A DNA stretch of 64,000 bases, taken from Torreya grandis. Lineage: Eukaryota; Streptophyta; Pinopsida; Cupressales; Taxaceae. This document shows positions 1-12,973 of the stretch, one piece after another. The DNA lies in NCBI GenBank assembly GCA_037957365.1, contig JARHVA010002128.1:659501-723500 (forward strand), written 5' to 3'. Position numbers and translations under genes: made by a program. Positions within the stretch are counted from its first letter, which is position 1. Each line of letters starts with the position of its first letter. Below the pieces are notes generated by a model. The model saw only the letters and a program-made list of their open reading frames with translations, had not been told where the DNA came from and made no database searches.

Positions 1-1560
1 GTCTTATAAGAGGTTATGTGTTCCTCTATGGTTCATCCTATACTAGGGGTGAAATGAGGAAGATACCTCTTAGGGTTCTTGGGTAGATCATGGATGACTC
101 CCAAGATGTTAACCATTGAGACATATAACCAAGACATCTTGGGTTGGCATTTGGGATAGGCTATGGAGATGGACTAATAGAAATCACAATAATTCTGGGT
201 TGATTAGACCTAGGTCTTGTATGGAAAATTTGGGGGAAATTACCAATCTACCTCAATGGGACCTAGCTATAGTAACATGTGAACTAGTCTCTAAGATGTT
301 GTATAATAAAATAATAGTTATCACATTATTACCACTAAACCAAACTCAATATATTCATAAAATGAATTTAAATCAAAACAAGAAAGAATTATCTTGAGGC
401 CCTCCTTATAACACCAGCTATTATTTGCTCTAATATGATCCTTATCACAAGACACCCATGAGTTTGGGAGTTCCTAAAAAATGGGAAGGTAGGGACAACT
501 ACAGACTTTCATGGTCCATTTTAGGATTGATATGGGATCAGCCTAGGGCACAACTATGGGTATTATACTTTGCAAATAGAGTCTATGTAAATAGTCTCTA
601 AGAGATGCACTATTACCACTAGAAGTGCAATATGTTGTATTTCACACTAGTTAAGGATAGTTATAAATACTTGAGTGTTAGGATTATTATTTCTAAACAT
701 AAGGGAAAATGAGGGATTTTAGATCCAATAAAGAAACACAAAATAAAGGGAAGGGTAAGGTAGAGAAGGGAAGCCTCCAAGTCTAAAATGAGATCCATGT
801 GATGGTCACTAAACTAAGTGACTGCCATAGTTATACCACTATAGATTGAGTTTCACTAAAGTTCTGCCTCCAAGAACATATAGCAAGGAGAGATTGAGGG
901 AACTAGGAGTACGTATTCAATATTAATTCCTACTAATGATGATTACTATGGGTTTATTATCAAAAACATATAAACACTTTATGAGAATTTACAATTAGGC
1001 ATGGAAATTATTAGCACTACCAAAAGAGAAATGAAATAACTCATACAGATATTATAATAACTAAGCACATCATAATCATGACATACATAAAGTGCCAATG
1101 TTAATCTAATTAACCTAACACTATTGATCATTTAAACATGAATTGAAATAAAATTAAACACAAAAGAGACCCTTTTTCAAAAAATAGAGATTGTATTCCT
1201 TAAAAGAGTGAAAAACTACTATGATAATCAATTGAGGCTACTATTAAAGTTTAGAGTGAAAGAAATGTAGGTGAAATCCTAGAAATAATCCAAAAACATT
1301 TTTGAGTAATTTTTGATTAACCCCTAAAACATAATACAAATATTCTATAAATATATAAGTATTGGGGATCAACTCCAAAAAGTATGAGGATCCCATCCTA
1401 GGCCACAATGTCCACTCATTACAAATACAACCATATTTAAAAATTTAAGCCAAAACAAATCCCTACAAACTCATAATATGTCTATGGGGGACCACTAGTT
1501 AACACACAAAGGTGGATAAAAGGATATAGCTACTAACTAATTCAACTGGGTGCTTCTATA
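1..1560. other. Gene-free AT-rich stretch, origin unassigned
   Basis: No reading frame here resembles a known family; the longest open frame (116-397, plus) is 93 codons of unrecognised sequence. Positions about 120-370 and 430-640 look like a very degenerate direct repeat: both contain AAGACA near the start, CCTAGG in the middle, then AGTCTCTAAGA and ATTACCACTA. The offset is about 300 bp. It may be the edge of a further decayed retroelement, but nothing decides this. Confidence 0.4.
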
Positions 1561-4500
1561 TTCCAAATTAATTACTATGAGGTCAAACTCCTAGTCTAGC
1601 TTGGCCAAGTTCATTAAAATCTCCTTGAAGATCACCTTGTCTTGAGCTACTAGTCTCTAAGAGATATAAAAAGATACTTCCATTTAGGCTTGGACTTTAG
1701 AGGCTTGGTTGATGCTCATAGTGGACCGAGTTAATAGTTTCAACACTATCTGGGCTCTTTATTAGTTTAATTTGGCCACTTTCTCCCTCATAACCTAGCC
1801 AAATTTACCCAGTGGACTCTAAATTCCCATTGGTAAAGTAAAGTACCATTTGGGTGGAATAATGTGAATATATTGACCTACTTGAAGTAGGTCAATATCT
1901 TCTTCTTAACCTCTTCCAAGGGTGTTATTGTAGTGTGTTCCAAGGCTAACCACTTTTCCATTACTTCTTGCATATTCCTAGCATAAGTTTGGTAAAGCCC
2001 CAAGTATGAGGTTAACATTAGTTTGAGCTCTAAGAACATTCCTTTGTTAACCAATACTTGCATATTGTAACACTTCCCATCAATTTCTATGATCCTCCAC
2101 ATGTAGTCCTATGTACACTATATAATTTCATTAGTCTCAAATTGAGTCCTCACTACTTTCCCCAAGATTGAGAAAAGTATTAGAAGGGAATACTTGACCT
2201 ACTTGATTAGTCTGAATAGGAGTGTACCCTTCACTTGGGCTTAGAGAATTTGACCTTAGCTCTATGTGTCCTTAAGGAGATTGTCAGACACATTGTAGGT
2301 ATATCAAAGGATGGACAATGGGTTTGCATCCATCTTCTCTTCTATAGTATTATTCCACACCTTGGTGAGGGAAAATAGATCCTGATGCATCTACCATATC
2401 ACTAGGTTCCTCTATTGGATGAATCTTTGAGTAAGCATCCTCTTAATTCTCCTAAATTATCTATCAAAACTACACTATACATTCAAGTTTCCCTAGACAT
2501 CCATTTGTGGTGCATGTGACCCCAAGACCATCCCTTCAATTATAAGGGGTATAAGAGGTGTGGTTTAAATAGTAGCGAAGGCTAGAGGATGAGGTAGAGG
2601 GGAGATGGAAGAAGTGGAAGGAGTAAAAGGGGAAAATAGTGGAGGTGGAAGGGGAATGGGAGAAAAAATAAGGAAAAAAAAGGGGAGGCCCATGGAAACA
2701 TTTGAGCTCAACATTATTCATTGGTGAGGTTCTCCTTAGGTAGAATTACCCTTGGGAATAGGTCATAAAAAAATAATGATGAGATAGGCTATGTTAAGTT
2801 GAATCCAATGGGGCTTTAGGTAAGGGAGAGAGTAGATAGGGGATTAATTATTGAGTTACTAATGTTGAGGTTAAAGGATCCATTGAGACCTAAAAAGGAG
2901 GTGGGGTTATATTATAAGGTCTTTAGGATGAATCTAGATTATGAGTTTCATTTTATTTCTTCTTAGACCTCTTTTCTAGGTCATCTCTAGGTGTTGTAGT
3001 GGATGGTCCAACTAGGATTTTAGGGGCTATAGGGGCCAATGGTAGAGAACTTAGAGCCATAAAAGGGTTCACTAGGCTAAATAGAGTGGGGACTAGGAGG
3101 GTCCTTACTAGAGGTAATAGGATTCCAAAGGTTATAGTCATGTCCATTATTAAGGGCATGCCCAAATGAGGCACCAGAGGAATCTAAGATGTGATATGGG
3201 AAGAATGGAAGGGAATGAGTAAGTGAGGATGCTTGAGAGGACCAAGGCCAAGGGTGCTTGGGTTAATATGGAGGGGAAGTAATGAGAAATAGAGGGGATA
3301 GATTTGAGTTAATGTGTGATAGAACAAGGAGTTAGAATGCGGTAGGAGCAAGGGGTGGAAGGTAAATAAGATAAGATAGAGGAGTGGGATAACCTAGATA
3401 GGTACCTAATAAGTGCCTCATTTAGGGATCAATCTTGAGATAATAATTGCATAAAATATTATAAGATATGATGATGATCTCTAAATAAGTTGCACTTGGT
3501 ATACCTATCATCATGTAGTCTAGGTTTAGATCTAATATGACTTAGTTACTAATGCTACTGGAGGAGGTGGAGGTGGAGCTCAAGGGGAAACTAGAGGATG
3601 TGGAGTTAGAGTTAGAACATGAAGATCCATAACCTATGGAATAAGTGGAGATGGATCTAGGATAGATCTTGAAGAGGAGAAGGTGATGAGATACCCTAAA
3701 AGATTCTCTAGGAGATGAGTGGAGCTATTAAAATTAGGTCCTCCATGGATCTACCAACAGATAAAGGATTTGAAGAGGGGCCTTCCTAAGCCTTCTTCCC
3801 TTTCTTTTTCTTCTTATTTTATACAATTTGGGATAACACTTCTTAGTCATCAATGATGTTAAAATAGAGTACATCATCCTCTTCAAATTGATGGGCATAA
3901 TTAATGTTGAGCTGAGTTGAGTATTATACCAAATTGGCTTGAATCATCCCTTTAGATTCCCATAGCCTAATCTTGCATTTTTCTAGGGTGAAGGAGTCTC
4001 TCCCAACCACCATATTTTATATTGAGGGGAATTTCTTTTAAACATGGCTCTTTATGATGATTAAGAACTATAGGCACACCTTTTACTAAAATTGTCTATA
4101 GAATTTGAAGATGCCCTTTACTAATTGATAGGTGATCTCTTATTCTTCTAGGTGGTTCGGTATATAATATGGAAAGTGTCAGGGGTGTAGGAGGTATCCC
4201 ATGACTTAGATCACTATGTCATCTTTTTAGAAATATTATTCCTCAATGGATATGATAAAGTCCAAGATTATCTTTAAGATATAGGGTATTAGAGATTCAT
4301 TGATTACCTAGTACACCACTAGGTAGAAATGTTCATAGACATCTTAGACATGCTGGTGGAATACGTGGCCATATAACTTGTAAAAGACCATGTGTATTTT
4401 TGGGCCATTAAAAACCCATTCATGAAAGGTTGAAGGCTTTAATGAAAGCATCCCATAGATTATGTCATGTAGGTATCTCATCATGTATAATCTCCTCCAA

Positions 4501-5464
4501 TTCAGGTGGCTACAATGGCATTGATAAACTTGAATTTGATAAGGCCTCCTATGTCTGGGATGTTAAAGTGAGTCAATATCATATATAGAGGGGGAAACCA
4601 TAGCTCATTGATGTGATGGTAGTTTAGGTCTCTAAATAGTTAGTTTAGTAGGATCACACCTACTCAAAACCCCTCTTAGAAGGTGTGAACGATACAAGAA
4701 TTGATCTTTTCCTTGTTAACCCACTTGGAGTCAGGGTTCTTAGCCTAGTCATAGATGAAATCATATATATGTTAGGTGTTCATCTAGGCTGACACTACCA
4801 ATGCATCATATGATAAAGAGAAGTCTAGGAGGGAGTAATATGCATTAAAGGTATTCTTAGATATATTGACAATTTGGTGCCAAAAGGTGGGTGAACACAC
4901 CCAATAATTAATAGTGTCTTGCATGTGGATAGCCTTGTGGATGATTTTTCCTAATAGGTTAGTATAGGGAAACGCCTTTAGTTTTTTTTGACTTTATGGA
5001 GGCCACACTTCTTATAGGATTGAAGGCCATCCTTATACTCAGCTAGCTAGTTCTTAGTGTTGAAATAATCCTTTAAGACCTTCTCAGTTACCTTAAATAT
5101 GTCATTATAATGATTATATTTGGTTAAAATAGTAGGGAAAGTGATGTCTTGTTACTCAAGCTTAGCCTTAGTGTTTGAGGATGTAGCATCCATTAGAGTA
5201 GCATAAAGGGGGAATTAAGAACCTTTGGGCATTAGAGGCATGGGATATAGTAGTTATATATAATTTTGAAAGTGATAAGTTCAATATTTCTTCTAGGAAA
5301 AAAATGGTAACCATTAATGGGATTTTCTCAAGCTTTATAAGTGCATTCATACATCTCCCTATGTTAATGACATTTATCAAATAACTTTCTATGAATTTGA
5401 ATTTTAGTTGGTGGCTAGATTTTCTCCCTTTATTTTTAAATTTAGAATTGAATTCAAATCCCAT
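1560..5464 (-). pseudogene. Long decayed coding remnant, unidentified, probably retroelement-derived
   Basis: Read on the minus strand from an ATG at 5464, this stretch stays protein-like for almost 4 kb but is broken by many TAG/TAA codons and a few frame changes. The first open piece (5464-5168) is Lys/Ile-rich. The part at about 5000-4400 is aromatic-rich, with short readings such as YWVCSPTFWHQIV and INELWFPPLYM. The part at about 4430-3840 again holds a coherent frame and ends in a Lys-rich patch near 3800. A Ser/Pro/Thr-rich stretch follows at about 3700-2540, and then a charged, helix-like segment at 2102-1878. I recognise no RT, integrase, gag or transposase motif. A folded N-terminal half, a Ser/Pro-rich middle and a charged tail resemble the extra reading frames of some plant gypsy elements, including the one in the Athila element at 51.9-54.7 kb, but I see no clear sequence match. 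The function is unknown. Confidence 0.45.
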
Positions 5465-7270
5465 GATCCTACACTACTATTTATATATAGAAATGGAAAT
5501 GGGTTGTTTTCAAACCTATCTAATCAGGTCCAGCTTCCCATTTTGTTAATGCCCAGTGTGTGGTAGGCACATAGTCACATATTTTAGAGGCTCCTCAACT
5601 TTATCATACTTTTTGACTTGTGTCATCCATTCATTGGTCCTCCCATTAATGGTTTACACCTATGTATGGTTTTGTAGTCTATTTCATTCCCCTTAGCTGG
5701 GTGATGTGTCACTTGGGGACACATGGCATACCTTAATTGGCCCTCAAGTCTCATCTATAATTCATTATGAGCTTCCTAGGTCATAAGTGGCAAATAATTC
5801 ATCCTCGCACTAGATGGCTTGGTGACTTACCATTTAGATGGGCTCTCCTAGGATATAACATATTTTATATGTCTAAGGGACTATCTTTTCTAACTCCAAA
5901 TGACATGGGAACTTTCTATTCGATCAAGCTCTCTTGGGCTCTAACATCTCTGACAGGTTTGGGGGATTGGCTTTTTTGACTTCAAATGACATGGAAAATT
6001 CCCATTCAAATGGGATATCATAGGATGTAACATCTCTAATAATTCTAGGGGACTATCATTTATGACTCTAAATGATGTGGTGACTTCTCATTCAATTAGA
6101 CTTGAAAAGATTCACAAAATGACTAGGTAATAAAGATAAAAAAATGTATACATTAAGTTTACTTTTTAGACATAGATAAATCAATTTGACATGGACGATA
6201 AAATATTGATTGATTCAGGAATATAACTAGACTCTAGAAAACCCAAGTGAAAATCAACATTCAATTTTAATGCCATGATATACTAAAAGAAAACAAACAC
6301 TCTTAGTTTTTTTATATAAATTAAAATAGGTCTAATCTACTTGAAGAAATCAAATCGGTGTATATTATGAATATTTGAATAGGTGTCACCATTAAGAATA
6401 AAATAAATAACTCTGAAGCTATAGTTTGTGAAATTTTTAGAGGGTCTTCCATTTTAGAGAAAAGGGGCATGTTAGCCACAATATAATATGAAATGTCATC
6501 GTAAATATGTCCTCTAATTCATCAAATTACTCTATTATTATGGGAGGCTACTCCTTTATCTTATATGGATAATGGGTGCAATGATGGGAAGATGGAAACA
6601 TCACCAAAAATATTTTGAAATGTTATTGGGGAGTTTTACACCTATCTATGTGATATAGAACACACTAATTCTGAACACAATACATGCCTTCCTATTTTTG
6701 GATATAGTTTGGTGTTATATTTAGTGGTGACATGTTAAGGAGATTGGGAAAATTAGCTAGATTGATATAAATTGCATCAAGATACTACCAAAGAGATAAA
6801 AAAACGAGTCAAAGAATATGTACTAGCCCTATATAAGTAAAAAACTAAGATTAACAAATTGAGGTTGTCAAATATTCATGGATCCCTCTCAGTCTTACAA
6901 TTTTTGATATTCTAAAATTTATGATAAGATATACACTCTTTAGTTAGATAGCTAAATACCTTGTGAAAATCATAGTATGGTTAATCCTCTTGGGTGGGTA
7001 GGTGTGCTATGATATTTGACTTAGGTGGAGAATCATAGTGAGGTATATCTAGAACCCCATAAAAAAAAACAATTGATATTAAAGAATAGAATGGTAAACT
7101 CAAGAGATTTTTTTTTATTCATATATTTTTGATAGAAACTAAATTAGTATTTTGAATGACCATAGACTCTATGGAATGAAAAAAATAGTGTTGATATTCT
7201 TTGAGAGTCAACCTCAATGTGGTTCATATAATTATGGCCAGCTTATTTGGAGGAAGTGAAATTGATATAT
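5465..7270. other. Unassigned sequence left of the Tat1 insertion, with an 86-bp repeat
   Basis: This stretch should be the continuation of the element split by Tat1, because it directly abuts the left CATAA target copy. Minus-strand readings at about 7210-6860 are partly protein-like, but I cannot identify a domain. A TATA-like string is present on the minus strand near 6310-6320 and a tandem array lies at 5831-6105. The left limit against the remnant at 1560-5464 is not defined. TGTTAATGCCC at about 5534 could be the end of a decayed LTR, with no second copy in the window to confirm it. Confidence 0.35.
5831..6105. repeat. 86-bp degenerate tandem repeat, three full units plus part
   Basis: Units start at 5831, 5917 and 6003, each exactly 86 bp, and a fourth begins at 6089 and fades out. 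They align without gaps. The shared blocks are CATTYRRAT at the start, TAACAT in the middle and AAATGAYRTGG near the end. A shortened earlier unit may be present at about 5762-5830, ending in GATGGCTTGGTGACTTAC. Units differ strongly from each other, so the array is old. Confidence 0.75.
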
Positions 7271-7275
7271 CATAA
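7271..7275. repeat. Left target-site duplication of Tat1 (CATAA)
   Basis: CATAA directly precedes the TGTAGA terminus of the left LTR. The same five bases directly follow the TCTACA terminus of the right LTR at 22779-22783. A 5-bp duplication is what Ty3/gypsy integrases make. Confidence 0.9.
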
Positions 7276-8467
7276 TGTAGATATGGATTAAAAATATGGT
7301 TAGATCAACAATTAGTCATGAAAACCAAGAAAAATTCATAAAAAACTAACAATCTAGGCCAACCTATTCAATGGGGTGTGTAAATGATAATTAAGAGCAA
7401 ATGAAAGAAATCAAACACAAGCTACCTTCCCAAGAGCTTCCCATCACAAAAATGCAACTCAAAATGTGATTTTCCCATTGAATTAGTGCTCAAATCTTCA
7501 ATAATGGTGCAAGGCCAAACTCTTCCACATCTCAAGAACACCAACTAAACTAGGTTCATGATATTAAATCAATGATATGCCTATCTTGAAGGTATCCCAT
7601 TATAAATTAAACATAAAAAAATAAACTCACAAATGGCTTGTGGAGAGAATTATGCATAATAAATTTGCAAAAATGAAGCTTAATCAAAGTGCTCTTGGCC
7701 CTCCTATTTCTAGATTTTCCAAATTGATCAGGATCAACCATGACCATCCATATTGAGATAAAGATTTGTGGCCATGAATTAATCCAATTATATAAATAAT
7801 ATACATAAATATCCTCATAAATATTTGGGTGGAAGGGTAATTAAAGAGGCCCGAGAAGCCACAATTTTGATATTTGTTGTATTTATGGCTTATGGATGCC
7901 ACCCCATAAATGAACTCACTTGATGATGCAATTATTAGGAATAAATTTCCAACAAATAAATATTCAATAACTTCCATAGAATTATTACTTAAGCTCATGA
8001 TTTGGTTTAATTTGCCTAAGTAAGATTAATCAATTTTAGAGAAATTCTTTGAAAATTGATGCATAATTAAATAAACTAGTTAGAATGTCATATTACTAGG
8101 TTATTGTTTGATTAGAGAGGAATTAAAAGGTGATGTTACTTAATTACAAACCATCATCCCATTTAGGATGTTAAATACAAAATAACACATGCACATGTTG
8201 TGTGCTTCTAAATTAGAAGAAAAGAGTGATCTAAAGCACCAAAATGCATTTTCATATTTTGACTCGAAATGATTGGATCAAAGTTAATAATAAAATAAAA
8301 TGCATTACCCCATTTAGGAATACATTAGCCTAAATCATCACTTTTATATGATAAAATTGAACCATTTAGCACGTTTTAAGTGATTTTGGCCTACATTGTG
8401 TGTTTTCATAAAATTTGAGTAAGATTGACAATTTCAACACAATGGTGTTAAGAATTGGATGTCTACA
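7276..8467 (-). repeat. Tat1 3' LTR (left copy)
   Basis: This 1192-bp LTR starts TGTAGATATGG and ends GGATGTCTACA. It matches 21590-22778 along its whole length, including the stretches with ACCTTCCCAAG, TGGCCATGAATTAATCC and the terminal TAAGATTGACAATTTCAAC. Because the coding strand is minus, this is the downstream LTR. A TATATAAATAAT string near 7790-7803 is present in both copies. Confidence 0.93.
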
Positions 8468-8482
8468 TTTGGCCCTTGTTTG
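8468..8482 (-). promoter_or_regulatory. Probable polypurine tract of Tat1
   Basis: Read on the minus strand, the bases next to the 3' LTR are a decayed purine-rich string (AACAAGGGCCAAA, then the LTR start TGTAGA). Position and composition fit the plus-strand primer of a gypsy element. Two pyrimidines interrupt it, presumably through decay. Confidence 0.55.
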
Positions 8483-11170
8483 AGAAGGTATGGTAAAACA
8501 TCCAATGAAATAATTCCATTTCAAATAAAAGAGATGTCTTAAAGAAATTGGAAGGAAATGACCCATGATGGCCCCTTGAGAGGGCATACAAGGATGAAAG
8601 AAAAGGATGGACTCTCAAAAAGAGAGAGAAAGTGAGATTAACTTATGGAATAAATTAAATATAGATGAGCTAATTCTTACACATGTTGATTCCATCAATG
8701 ATCAAAATATAATTAGAGTATAATTAGCCCCCAAAATTATGGGATGATAAGGATACAATCCAAAAAATATAAGTGAGACACTTTGAACACACCCAAATCT
8801 AGGGTGCAAGTTGTGCACTTATGGAATGATCAATTCTAAGATAAGTTACACACTAAAATATTACCAGAATGAGGAAAAAAGTTTGTAGAACTTGGAATTA
8901 GAATAAAATTATAATCATTTCTATAGAGATAGAATAAATAATAATGTGATCCATTAGAGAGAATTTGATCTATCGATAAAATAAATTTTACCAAATAGGG
9001 CAAATTTTGATCACTAATAAATAATGGTTTGCCCCTATAAGGATATTTTAGATTTTTGACTTGTTCAAATGTCATCCCCTAACTAGGGCTAGTTAGAAAT
9101 AAAAATATCAAGGAGAAAACTTATTTCATAGATTAAATATGAGTAGGTGAAAACATAGATGTGATGGTGTAATGACTATAAAATCCACAAGAAACTAGGC
9201 ATACAAAGATGAACAAAGTGATGAAAGAGATGAATAAATGTGGCTGAGTTGAACTGAGATACATCATGTATCCAAACATTTCCTACATAGTCCAAAAGGA
9301 CCTCAAGCCAATGTAGTTCACTCAGAAGTGGGAGAGAATGGAATGAGGGATGAAGAAAACTGACCAATGTTCAATTACATTTATAATGTATGCCAACATA
9401 TGCATGTTTTGCATAGATTAATGGGTGAGATAAGCCATTGGTACCTAATTTCATTGGTGTTCTTGAGTGTTGTTCATCAGAGACACATTGATGTTGAAAC
9501 TTGAGTCTAAAACACATAGTGCTTGATATATCAAAAGAAATTAGGCATCATAAGTATGAGTAACTTATAATGACATTGCATATCAATTATGATGAGCTAG
9601 TTCAAATGTGAATATTTATAACTAAGGACAATGCTAAATATTACCAAGACTAGAGTTATAACTGTTTACATTTAAACAAAAACAAACCAAAAAATAAAAT
9701 AAAACATAAATGAACCTAACTTAAAATCAAGATATGAAAAATTGATATTTAAGTAAGAACAAGAATGTTTAAAAACAAAGCAAGAATAACTTAATAACAT
9801 GAGATCAAGATATGAATAATCAAGATCCATGTAGACCATCAAGATGTTACTAAAAAAAGAAAATAAAAGAGCAAGGATATAAAACAAAAGAATAGAAGAA
9901 ACAAGAAGAAACAACCAAAGAAAAGAAATAAAATAAAATGAAAAGACAAGAAAGCACAACAAAACACCAATAAAAATCAAATAAACACACATAAACAAGA
10001 GTTAGTGTCATTTAAAAATAATTATTTAGGTATGTGTAGTAGAGGAATTAATTTCTATAATAGTATAACAAGAACAAAGACAAAAATTTTATCCTTAGAA
10101 GATAGGGAAATAACACATAATAAATGGGGGAAAAGAAGAAAAGAAAGGGGGTGGTTGAGCTGACTCCAGATGTATAAGATAAGTGGATGATACCTACATA
10201 GTTCCATGGATACATGGTCCAAAATGAGCTTTAGACCAAATTTAGTTCTCCTAAAAAGTGGGATAGAATAAAAATTGATGACGATAAAAACTTGACTAAT
10301 GTTGTAGAAGAAATGGGAAGCCTTGCACAATGGCAAGCCATCAGGACAAGTGAGAATGGTTTTACAAAATGGAAAGTGTGTGGGATAATTTCTTACAAAA
10401 TGATAAGAGCATGGAAATTAGAATATATAAAAGTTCCAAGACCATGTTTTTGTTCTTTTATGGATTGTTTTTCTTATGTTCTTGGTGTTTTTGTGATAAA
10501 CTATGTACAAGGGGATTCAATTAATCAAGGAGATGCTCATCCAAGATTAGAATTCCCAATAATAACTAAATTCAACTACAATAACCCATGGTCATAAATA
10601 AACAAGAGTGAGGATCTTGATAAGGCAAAAATGCCTACCAAAAAAATATAATATAATAGCATGCAACACAAGATAAAATCTGAAGAACCATGTAGTAGGC
10701 AAAAACCACACTATAGTATCTATGTTCACTTGTTTGTAAAAAATCTACAAAATACTATTCTTGCTGAACCAATTTTTAGAAATGGCATCGAATGTGTCCC
10801 TAATGCCTATGAGTCATAATCATGATCATAAATGGTCAAGGGATAAAAGCGTTTGAGTTACAATAATGTGAGACATGAAAAGAATGTGGTTCTCGAAGAG
10901 AATAGTCTAGAATGAATGTGGTCTAAAAGTGGATGGTCTAGGGTGGGATAAAATGTGTTTAGAGTGCCAAAAGGCCAAAGATTTAATTATCTAGAGTCAT
11001 GAAAATAATATTGTTCTTGAAAGAAAAGTCTAGGTAAGTAAAAATAATTTGGTCCATGAGAGGACAGTTGAAGATATAATGGTAGGATAAAATTACTTTA
11101 GCACAAGTTTCCCCTAAGTAAGGGGCCTTGTATACAATGGTTAAAATCTATCAAACGTAAAACACCTTGA
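8483..11170 (-). other. Tat1 long 3' non-coding region with a degenerate internal duplication
   Basis: There are 2.7 kb between the integrase end and the 3' LTR. No domain is visible; the open frame at 9998-9672 (minus) is only the complement of an A-rich tract. Two stretches, about 9215-9390 and 10125-10310, share an order of motifs (GGYTGAGYTGA, CCTACATAGT, AGTGGGAKAGAATR, TGACYAATGTT), giving a degenerate duplication with an offset of about 910 bp. Long, repeat-bearing 3' regions are common in Tat-type elements. Confidence 0.6.
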
Positions 11171-12286
11171 GATACACAATGTTCATGGGCTCTAAAATTT
11201 CTTCACCATTTGGAGAATCTAGTTGATATTCCCCTAATCCATAATTTTCCATGATAACATATGGTTCCAACCAATTAGGTTAAAACTTACCTTTTTTCTT
11301 ACATTCAACATTTGTGTTCTTTTGGTTCTATTTCAAGACCAAATCACCAATATCAAACTCTCAAGAGAGAATGTGCTTGTTTTAGCTCCTTCAGAGTCTA
11401 TTATGATAGGATTGAAAGTTTTCTAGGGTAGCCATATGCTTACCATCAAGAAGTTCTAGTTCTTTCAACCTTGAGAATCTATATTCCTCATCATCTTCAA
11501 TATGTTCCAAACATACTCGTAATGAAGGAAACTGTATATCAATCTAGATAATAGGGTTTTTTACCATAACTAAGGGAGTATGGAGTGGTTCATGTAGGGG
11601 TTTAATTACTATTTTGATAATCCCAAAGGGATGGAAAGATTTTTAAGTGCCAATTATGGCCAACGCCATTAAAAATATTATTTAAAATGGTTACAATGGT
11701 CTTTGTTCAATGCCTCATCTTGACCATTGACTATGTGGGTTATATTGTGCTTGATTTTGAATTTTTCACAAAGCTCATTAACATCTCTATTTATACAGGA
11801 TCCACCATTATCAGATATAATGTGAGCTAGGATGCCATCTTGACAGATGATATGGTAATTAATGAACTTGGCTATCTCCTTCCTAGTGACATAAGTGAGA
11901 ATAATGGCCTTAATCCACTTAGTAAAATAATAAGTAGTAGTCAAAATGTGTTTATGGCCATCTAAAGATGTTGGGTTTATTTTCTTGATGAGATCAAGTC
12001 CCCAAGTAGAAAATGGCCATGGTGTTGTGATCGACTGTAGTGGGAAGGAAGGTATGTGTATCAAATTTCCATGTTGTTGACAAAGAACACACCTCTTCAT
12101 GTAATTTAAAGCAACTACCTCCATTTTTGGCCAATAATAACCTATTATGATGATATTTTTAGCTAATACTACACCATTGGTGTGGGCCTTACACATTCCT
12201 TCATGAACCTCCCTAAGTGATAGCTTGGATTCTCCTGAAAATAAACAACAAAGTAGCATTCCATCATATCCTTTGCTATAAATCAT
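11170..12286 (-). pseudogene. Tat1 integrase
   Basis: The open piece 12286-11678 begins in the zinc-binding domain. Its His residues lie in the HEGMCKAHTNG region and its Cys pair in CVLCQQHG. The catalytic core follows: first Asp in STWGLDLI, second Asp in HIISDNGG, Glu in GQDEALNK, so all three active-site acids survive. Beyond 11678 the reading continues through stops, with WHLKIFPSLW and TTPYSLSYG, matching the NWHEKLPFALWAYRT / ATPYSLVYG block of Tat integrases. It then reaches a GDLVLK-type C-terminal module near 11300. In the family this enzyme inserts the cDNA into the host genome. It is broken by several stops. Confidence 0.92.
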
Positions 12287-12469
12287 GTCTCCAAGGAGGG
12301 TATAATGGGATATATGGTGAAGGAATAGTTTATGTTGGTTATTGGATAAATTAGGTGAAAAAAATGATCATGGAATAATTATAAAAATCTTGATACCAAT
12401 GCAACTCATGTGGGGGATTGGGACCAACAATGGCACATACCCTTTCTAAATCAAGTTAACATGTGTAGG

Positions 12470-12930
12470 CTATAAAATATTTTCAATTAGAAGCTGATAC
12501 TCTTTATCACTACCATCAATCTATATTATGGACCCAATTATTGTCATTGCATCAACATAGCTATTATTGGCCCTTGAAACTTGTTTAAATTGCAAAGATT
12601 TAAAATGTACTTTGAGATTATCAATAGAGAGATTTTAGGGTATAAGCTTATCATCTCTATTTTGATACTAATCAATGGTTCAATTGATGATCAATTGAGA
12701 ATCACCATATATCTTTAAGTGTTGAATATCTTACTAAATTTCAAGATGAAATCCTATAATAAGTGCCTCATACTCGGCCATATTATTGGTATAATTAAAG
12801 TTGATGCAAAAATCTTTGGGAATCAAATCCCCTTGTGGTGTAATTTATAATATTTTGGATCCAAATTCATGACAAGTGAAGTAACCATCAAAATATAGCT
12901 TCCATTGTTCATTTTCATGTTGCATTACTT
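12470..12930 (-). pseudogene. Tat1 second RNase H (archaeal-type)
   Basis: The minus-strand reading contains WKLYFDGYF, then NNMAEYEALIIGF, YGDSQLIINQ and NNSYVDAMTIIGS. These are the four acidic active-site blocks of the extra RNase H found only in Tat-type gypsy elements (family form WTLYFDGA..., TNNMAEYEALILGL, YGDSQLIINQV, ADALA). It lies between the RT-linked RNase H and the integrase, as expected. Several codons are now stops. In the family it removes RNA from RNA-DNA hybrids. This domain fixes the lineage. Confidence 0.9.
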
Positions 12931-12973
12931 CCATTATAATGATATAATCATTTTGGAAGTCAAATTTGAGTGG

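Noticed and set aside
5470..5495. TATATATAAATAG on the minus strand as a promoter for the 5464 frame
   Set aside because: It lies only about 20 bp upstream of the ATG, which leaves no space for a transcription start before the codon. The region is AT-rich and such strings are common by chance.
6480..6500. YDDI in a minus-strand reading as a reverse-transcriptase active site of Tat2
   Set aside because: Flanking residues do not match RT motif blocks on either side, and the spacing from the protease is wrong compared with Tat1.
9672..9998. A 108-codon hydrophobic minus-strand frame that looks like a membrane protein
   Set aside because: It is the complement of an A-rich tract in the Tat1 3' region. 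The Phe/Leu/Tyr bias comes from composition, and there is no family match.
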